From: Patiria miniata
Lineage: Eukaryota > Echinodermata > Asteroidea > Valvatida > Asterinidae
Direction: 5' to 3'
NCBI RefSeq assembly: GCF_015706575.1
Contig: NW_024037071.1
Coordinates: forward strand, 10,157,774-10,221,773
Length of the DNA: 64,000 nt
Shown: piece after piece, positions 53,901-62,900 of the stretch
Position numbering within the stretch: the first letter of the stretch is position 1
Layout: each line of letters begins with the position of its first letter
Notes under the pieces: model-generated
Databases searched by the model: none
What the model was told of the DNA's origin: nothing
What the model saw: the letters and a program-made list of their open reading frames with translations, nothing else
Translations under genes and position numbers: made by a program

Positions 53901-56900
53901 ATCATCTTACATTGAAAAAAAAACAAATTCATTTTGCCGACGCGCAAAGTAAGAACATTCATAGAAATCAGTCGTTGCATTGTTGAGACCAGAAGGCCAC
54001 CCACCTCCCCCCTCGCCTCCCTTCTAACCCAGTTGTAAGATAACCAACAAATGACCGCTCTTTTAGCATTAAGATTTTGTTGTAAAATATGAAGTTGATG
54101 ATCCTGCCCTTTAAAGATTCTCTCCCTGCTCTTCGTCTTCAAGTGTTTGTTGGTTTGGGCTGCCTGCTCCTCTCTCTCTACACGTGGCCCCGATGATTGA
54201 TACTGTGTTTAGTTTCCTCATTTGGTGTTTCCCGGTGACTTCAAAGTGCAAAAGAAAAACAGCCCGGCGCATCACGGATAGCTTACTCGGCAGCCTTTAC
54301 AAAAAAAAAAAATCTGGGTGTAGAAACTATACGTGTAGCTGAACTGCAATACCGAGAGTCAATGTGGCGGAACAAATTAGGATACGTCTGGCCAGTTATT
54401 AACACTAGAAAATTGTTCATGTATTGGCCGACCTCAAACACATAGTAGCTATCCTTACCATTAAATGCATTGAAGCACTTTATTTCCACTAAAGTGCAGC
54501 ACCTAATTTTTTTTTTCTTTCTCAACCCTTTGTGTCACAAACCTCAGTAATAAATACAATTGTATTTTTTTTGTTGAGGGTCAGGAGGATATTCGACTTT
54601 GTATTGTTTCGACCTGTGGAATTACTTATGTTTTAAACAGTGGCGATTATAATGATTGTCAAAAGATGAACTGTATGGACATATTGGAGTATCCATTTAT
54701 TAGATATATATTTGTTTCTGTGATGATACAGTGCAGGACAATCCCGTTAAATCCAATTCTCTGTGTACCTCCGACCACATGATGTACAAGATCGTATAAG
54801 TGGTGGTACATGTACCTTAGTTTGGTCTGTAATTATTTTCTGCTCATTGGATACATGTATGTCACATATTAGTGCTGTATAACATTCACTTTCCCAACAG
54901 CAGCTCATTAAAGTGCCTGAGTGACACGCATTTTGTACGCCCGAATTTACGGAATAAGCCATTTGCAAGTTAAATTTGAATAAAATCTGGAACGCTGACT
55001 TAATCCAACGCTTTGCACATTTTAACTTTGCATTCTCCCGACCAAAGAGACTGTTACTACATCACGTGATTCGGGGCAAGCCTTATGTTAGCAACACCCA
55101 GCTCTGGCATGGTCTGGTGTCTTTGTGCCATTCTCACCCATTGTGAGCGATGTATTGATGCTGAGCGTCTCTTACGTAACTATGCAAGAGCTTGCCCCGA
55201 ATCATGTGATAAGCAACAGTGTCTTTGGTCTGGAGAATTCAAAGTTAAAATGTGCCAAGCATTCTGAGCAAGTCAGTGAACCAGATGTTATTGAAATGTA
55301 AATCCCAAAGGGTATAGGTTACTCGCAAATGGCTTATTGCGCTGCAGCTATACATGTATACATTTGAATGTACATACAAATTCGGGAAAAACTTGAACTA
55401 AAAATGTGTATGGATACATGTACATATACTACATGTATACATTTGCTTGCACTAGTTATGTACATGTTTTGTAATTTAAGCCACAAAAAAACCCCACATT
55501 TTTTATTCAAGTTTTTTCCAACTTCATTATAAAAACGAATTAAAAAAAGGGAAGTATAATTTGTCAAATGTCATTTTTTTAGTCCGACTACACTGGAAAG
55601 AATTGTCGCGCCAAATGTTGGAAATCGTGTCGTATCATTTGTTCCCTTTTTGACGTGTTACCACAGGGTCAGATGAATGGCACAACGACGGCCAAAGGGG
55701 ACAACAAACCTAAGGCCAAGGCCAAGACTGATACAAAACTGGTAAGCATTCTAATCTTCCTATTTTTTTAAAAGAAAACAAAATGCATGAATGGTTATAT
55801 TTGTTTATAATGGGGCAGATAAGGTAGATATGTGGGGGAATTGTGCCTTTGGTGATACAAGCAAAGCATATGGCACACAGTCAGAGTATGTCTTAAGAAA
55901 GATGTTTGGCTATGTGGCCATCACAGATTTGTCCTTTGAATAAAAATATAGGTAGTCTCAGTAACAAGCAATTTTCAAAAGTTTCAAAATGGCTGCAATT
56001 GCCTGCTATTCTACCTACATGTATATTTTTTCAAAGAACAAATCTCCAATGGCCCTATAGCCAGATATCTTTCTCATGACATATTCTGACTGTGTGCCAA
56101 ATGCTTGTATCATCAAAGGCACAATCTCATCACTTGTCTGCCATACTATTAAGGCCACTTTCAGTTATGAAAAAAAACTGATCCACCAAATTACGTACAA
56201 ATTACAAAAAACGTACTGTGTTTAAAGACACATAGGATCATTTGCTATCATCCCAAGAGTAACCTGCCAATTTAGTGTAAGAAAATCTTACTTGGGTTTT
56301 ATAAACCCTACGGTAACAGTCCTGAATCCTCTAGCTTTTATATGATTTTTTTCACACACACTAGGGAGTTATTATAGGGTTAAACATGGTACTGGTTCTA
56401 AACACATTGGCAAATGTTTTTCCGTCTGGCTTGCTGTCATTTAGAAGAAATCAAGAAATGTAGGTGATTTTCAACGATCAGTCAATTGACTGGTCGCTCC
56501 AAATAAAGAGTAGTATTAACAAAATCATGTTTCGTGATCAAAAGATTTTACATGGTTTTTCACCTTTTTGGGGGCTAAAAGTGTAATATCCACTGAGCTG
56601 AAACTTCAACAGGTTTTGAACATTCTTCTTTGGATTTTGAGTGGTGCTATTATTGGACATGAACAAAATGCATAAAGTGCAAATGATCTGCCTTTAAAGA
56701 TACATGTACATGTATATGTACTGAACTCTCCTCTGAAGAATAAATCCCATACCAATATCCAGTAAAAAAACAACTTGCGTTTACTGTGCAATAGGCCGAC
56801 AATACAACAAATACGGTACAATTGAAAGAACATCGTGGAGGTTTTTCATCATTTCTTGGAGACAGGTTACATAATTTGAATATTTGAATTGAAAAAAAAA

Positions 56901-59900
56901 GAAACAGCCCTACAATTTGTCATGTGACGTTCAGATGCATATTGCTAAAGTCAAAAGTTTTCCACTCAATAATGTTGGGGCCAGTTTGTCTCAATTGTAA
57001 ATGATGAATTGACGTGATATTTCAATTTATCCTGTAAATCCTTTCACATCAGTCTTTCTCCATTTGTCCCTATTGCCAGTGGTGACTTTTTTTGAGTGTG
57101 GTAATTTCTTGCTCTTTTTTTTTTTTTTTAAATACAAAGTATCTCTTGGCGTATGGCATGTGCGTGTTGGAGTAAACTGCTGGAGGGGTCCTGCATACTA
57201 ATCCCTCATCCCTCAGTAGCCACTAGCCCAAGGGGGTTTCAAGGAAGCATTCTTGATCCCCTAGATTGCCCAAATTGTCCTGGAGGGGGGTCAGCAGTGA
57301 CAAGGCGCGAAAGACTGTGAAGACCCCCCAGCCAAATTAGAATTGGTTTCTGTGGACCTTGCCCTGTGGGCACGAGGGAGGAAGGGGGGGGGGGGGGGAT
57401 TGGGTACACACCCATCTCAAGTGGGGACTGGATGTGGTTGTTGCTTAATACTGAATGGGTTTGCAGTTTTGGCAAGGCGGGTGTACTGGCAAGATAATAG
57501 AGAGTTCTCCACGTTTAATATTGGGTTTTGCCCTCTAAGGACATATGTTACAAGTACTTTTGTACATTGTTAACTTTCTGAGAGCTAGCGAGATGTATTC
57601 ATGAGCTTGCTAAGATCCGACCAGAAAGCTCATGGACCTGGGTAGGAATGCAGACTCGGACCCTGGCAAGCTTGGCTGTCTATGGGTTAACCCTAACCTT
57701 CCGAACTCCATCAAAATCCATCTCTCCATTTGTGAGGATTTTGGTAGGCAAGCCATGAGTATACCAAGTCCATCAAAATCCACCTATAGCAGTGGTGACT
57801 GTGCAATGTTCCCGACACCCCTATGTTCCGACTGCTCAACCTATGTTCCGACACCCCTATGTTCCCACACACCTTTGTTCCGACATAACGATGTTCCGAC
57901 ACCCATATGTTCCGACCGCTCAACCTATCTTGCGACACCCCTATGTTCCGACACCCCTACGTTCCGACACCCCTATTTTCCAACAACCCACACATATATG
58001 TAATATTATGCCAGCCCATTTAGAATGGTGCGTTGCCTACTGGTAAGCTTACGTTTGTAGGGGTGTCGGAACATACAGGTGTCAGAACATCTAGGGGTGT
58101 CGGAACATGCATACATAGGTGTGTAACCATAGCAGTGGTGGATTTGTGGTGGATTTCAGCGGATTTGGTCCTAAAGCATTATGTGAAGCAGACTCGGGAT
58201 TTTGACAGGCTTGGTACTGTTTGTAGTAAAACTCAATAGAGATTTAGGGTTAAGGCATCTACACTGGTACATGTAAGTAGGAGGTTGTGGGTTCGAGTCC
58301 CACTCAAGCTGGCTCTTGGACTGCAAAATTTGAGTCATGAATACAAATATAATGATTGCGGTACCTGCAGCTACATACTGGGTATGTACACCAGATTCAA
58401 ACAGGTACAACTAACACTTTACAAGAGCAATGATTTCCAAATATTTCATAGTCCTACCGGTACATGTATGTGCATGCTGGTAAACCCACACTTCAATTTG
58501 TAAAAGGTGTATTTCTAGTATGGCAGATACAGTGTAGGTAATGGGATTGTGCCTTTGATGATACAAGCATGGCATTTGGCACACAGTCAGAGTATGTCAT
58601 GAGAAAGATATTTGGCTATACGGCCATCGCAGATTTGTCTTTTGAAAAAAATATACATGTAGGTAAAATAACAAGCAAAGGCAGCCATTTTGGAAATTTG
58701 GAAAATGTCTTGTTATATTTTTTCAAAGGACAAATCTGCGATGGCCCTACCGGGGTATAGCCAAATATCTTTCTCAAGACATCATCTGACTGTGCCAAAT
58801 ACCGTGCTTGTATCATCAAAGGCACAATTCCCCCAAATATCTCCCCCGTATCTGCATGCCCTACTAATCTAATGAATACATTCTATGACAGTCTTCACAA
58901 ATTTGCAAAACAAATGACAACGTACATGTAAATATATTTGGAAAAATTAACTCATTGTCACCTGACACAAAATTTCGTCACTTATGAAAAAAAAAAAAAA
59001 AAAAATTAATAATAGCATCAGGTCGAAGCACCAAGTATCTTCGGAGCCCACTTAGTCTAGTGTGGATAGGCAGCCAGAATGATGTTAAGCCTCTCCAGTA
59101 AATGTCAAAAGTCTTCAGGGCCCCCCAGCTTGAAAAGGTTCACAAGTTCTTTCCGGCAGCTTTGCGTCTGTTGCCACCCTCTCATTTGGAACCTTACACT
59201 TAGACCTTCAACTTGGGAAACTGCACGTAATAACCCCCCTGTTTATGTATCAAGTAATTACAAGAAAAACTGCGTGGGTTGCGTTGTGCGTGAGTCCACG
59301 GCACATATTATATACACAATACGATGGTAAGAAAACGAAGGGGCCAAAAAAAAAGCAATTTACTGTGTAACGAGTCCTATTGATTTTAGAGTGGCGTTAA
59401 TTACGTGGAGGGGGAGGGGGAGTTGTATGCAGTTGCGGGGATACCCTCGCGTTGTGAAGACATAAACTGTTCAAAACCCTGGCCCACGCACCAGATCAGA
59501 TTTGTCGCACATGTCTCTGATGCGTTGTTGTTGTGGGGGGGGGGGGGGGGGGGAGGGGAGGTGGACTGAAGGCTTGAACGCCTGCGTGCGTAAACCGTGA
59601 CACTTGAGCGACTAATTTGGGGTATAACTTGCGCAACAGTGATAGGTGTGTGTCGATCCGTGTCACCTTGTTTCCGTATGCGTGGGAAGTGCAAGACGAC
59701 GTGGAAGGCTACATATTGGGAAATTAAGGGGTGATAACAGTGATGAGGCTCATTCGGAAATTGATTTTCATGTTGTTTTGCCGAACTGCAGACATTTGTA
59801 CTCGCTATTCAAATAGAACACTATATATAGTTTTGGTAAACAACTTATCAACAACATCATGAGGGAAACATATTGCATGTATGTACAATGTACATTTGAA

Positions 59901-62900
59901 TTTGTTTGGGTGTCTTTTTTTCTTTTGCATGTTCAATGTACATACTTTAGGTAGCACACTCAGTGGGGCACCATTGTCATTGTCTGGAGTTGGTGGGTTC
60001 AAATCCTACTCTTGTCAATTGCCATTGGTTTGACACACTCAGTGGGGCACCAATGTCATAATCTGGAGTTTGTGGGTTCAAATCCTACTCTTGTCAATTT
60101 CCATTGGTTTGACAGACTCAGTGGGGCACCATTGTCATAATCTGGAGTTTGTGGGTTCAAATCCTACTCTTGTCAATTTCCATTGCCTTGGCATACTTAG
60201 TGGAGCACCATTGCCATAATCTGGAGTTGGTGGGTTCAAATCCTGCTCTTGTCAATTTCCATTGGCTTGACACACTCAGTGGAGCACCATTGTCACAATC
60301 TGGAGTTTGTGGGTTCAGATCTTGCTCTTGTCAATTTCGATTGGCTTGACACACTCAACATTTTAAGCCTCCTGTCTCGATAAACCAATTTCATAGAAAT
60401 TACTTCAGGTGGTCTCAAAAAACAAAAAAACAAAAATACTCGCCAACATCTCTAAGGAGAAATAAAACAATGTGGAATATACAGACGTCTTGAGTCTCAA
60501 ATTTTAATACACGTCTGATCTAACTTTAGCCCATCATCTGAAACAATGTCGACAATGCACGTGCTGGCTCCGGGAATCAAAGTCGGTAGTTATAAGGTAC
60601 CACCCATCATTCTCCTAAAAATAGCTATTTTGAACGGCAACATTGGTTCTATTTAAAGCTCTTAAAACAAGCAGAGCATTTGTGTGGCGGGGATGAGACA
60701 CAAGCATCCTGGATTCCCAGTCCGTACCTGTTGATGATCTTCCCCTACTCCCTTTCCCTCCCCCCCCCCCCCCCTTCCCTTCCCTCCATAACTCTCTTCC
60801 TTTCTCTCGTCTCAAGTCGCAAGTCACTGCCGGTGTTCTTCGTCAGGAATTTCCTCCCGTCCAGGTTGACACCCCCCATCTCCCCACTCCATCCCCCACC
60901 CCCATCCCCCACCCTCTGGGGACCTGTCCTCTTCGATGTTTGTCTTTGCTCGAGGATGTTAACTGGAGCAGGGAGCCAAGCCTCTTTTGCCGGCTTGCGC
61001 ATCATGACGTGAATGCGGCGCTTGTTATTCTTTCAGTGAACAGTTGTTGAGTGTTGTGATGTGTTGTGGCATGAGACATTTTTTTTTCCACTGGAGAGAT
61101 GCTACGGCAAAGGGTGCTGTAGATCCTTAAAGGTATTAACCCTCCTACTACATGTATTTAGGAGGTCACCAATGGTCAAAACGTTTGAAACGGTATCTCA
61201 CCTCCTGGCATACTGTGTACAAACCAATGGGGGTCTTGACCAATATTGACCCAAGTAATAACAAGGCTGACAATGCATGTTTCCATAGGAGGGTTAATAT
61301 ACAATGTACAACATTTGCAAACATCAAAAAAGAAAACTACCAAATTATTATCAAATACCCTACTTGACTGTGAGTGAATAATAGTCTCAAGCATCCTGTG
61401 AGATCATGGCACCTGGTGTGCTGTCATTTTCAAGAAAAGTGGAATTTTTGTATCAATTTCAAACGATGGTCGGCCAACCATCATTGGAAAAAAAACTGAC
61501 CTTTTCAAATGCTGCCCCAAGTTTACCAAATTTGGTTAGTCTATATTTTGTTTGCAATCTGTTACACATCCATGAACTTTTCAGTGGTTGGCCTATACAC
61601 CTACATGTACATGCAGCAGGAACAGCATGCGTATCTTTGAAAAGCCAGATAAAGCGGAGTGCAGTATGGACCGTGGTATACGGGATAATGTAGCACTGTT
61701 TGTTGTCATGGATTGACCAATCAGGATTGAGGATTAAAGTTTGCTTGACAAATAAATGTTGAAGTACCTGAGACTCTGACCAATTCTTTATTTTATTCTT
61801 TATTGTCATGACAGGTAAAAGGCAAGGGCAAGAAGAAAGTACTCGCATTGGATGAAATCAAGGGAAAACTTCAAGAGGTAAGTTGCTACAAACAGTCTAC
61901 AAATGTTGCACGGAAAAAAAAAATGGCCTAAAAAATGGCCTAAAAAAAGTCCATATCAAGACCAGGGGACTGATTTCCAGGAGCTACTAAGTATGAAAAG
62001 TTGGTAAGCACAGAACATATTTGTCGAGAAATATTGGTTGCCAGCAAGTGTGCCCCGTAATGTGTATTACAATTGACTGATTTCCAGATGATGTTTTCGT
62101 AGCACGTCGATTTGCTTAGCACTATTTTTAGCCTAGCAGTTGTGTAAAATTTGGCCCAGTAGGTATTCCTTTTGCTGTTTTCATGATTGAAGAAATATGG
62201 AAATACCGGTACCAGGTACATCTCAACTGTTTCTGTAATCATTTATGCACAAATCTTACAAACATGTATACTGTACTGTACGTATACGTAAAGGCATGTA
62301 TTGTATTTAATAACATTTTGTTAAATATTATATGGCATCTCTTCAAGAATTAGACTTGGGAGGGTGTATACATGTAGCCTACACATTGTAAAACTTACTC
62401 CTCATTTGGGTCACAAACAATGGGCCACTGAGGCCACTGATATGTTCCCGACAGTCACAACTCAGGCACAGCTTGATCCTGAAAAGTCAGTCGCCGACTG
62501 ATCTGTGTCATCGCAAGGTCAACCTGAGGGTGGCATAAAGCTTGTGCTGGGTTTGGTGGTAACAAAGCATTAGATATGCATGTAATGGACCAATCAGAAG
62601 ATGGGAAACCCAAACCTCACGGGGAAAGAAAAATGCCACCTCCAATTCCCACCTACCCACCAATATCTGAGGCACAAGACCAAAATGCCCATATCACGAT
62701 AATGACGATATCAGTTGGGGCGTTTTCCTTTCCTTTAATACCAGAACTGTTATCACATTAGGCTGTGTAATTAGCTGGTATTACATGTCCATGACTCACA
62801 CGAATATATACCGCTCCCTTGCCCCCTTTTAGCTGATAAGATTGGGGCTACAAATGTAGGGGAATAGGGAAGGTCCCATTTGATTTTGAAAAGAAAATAT

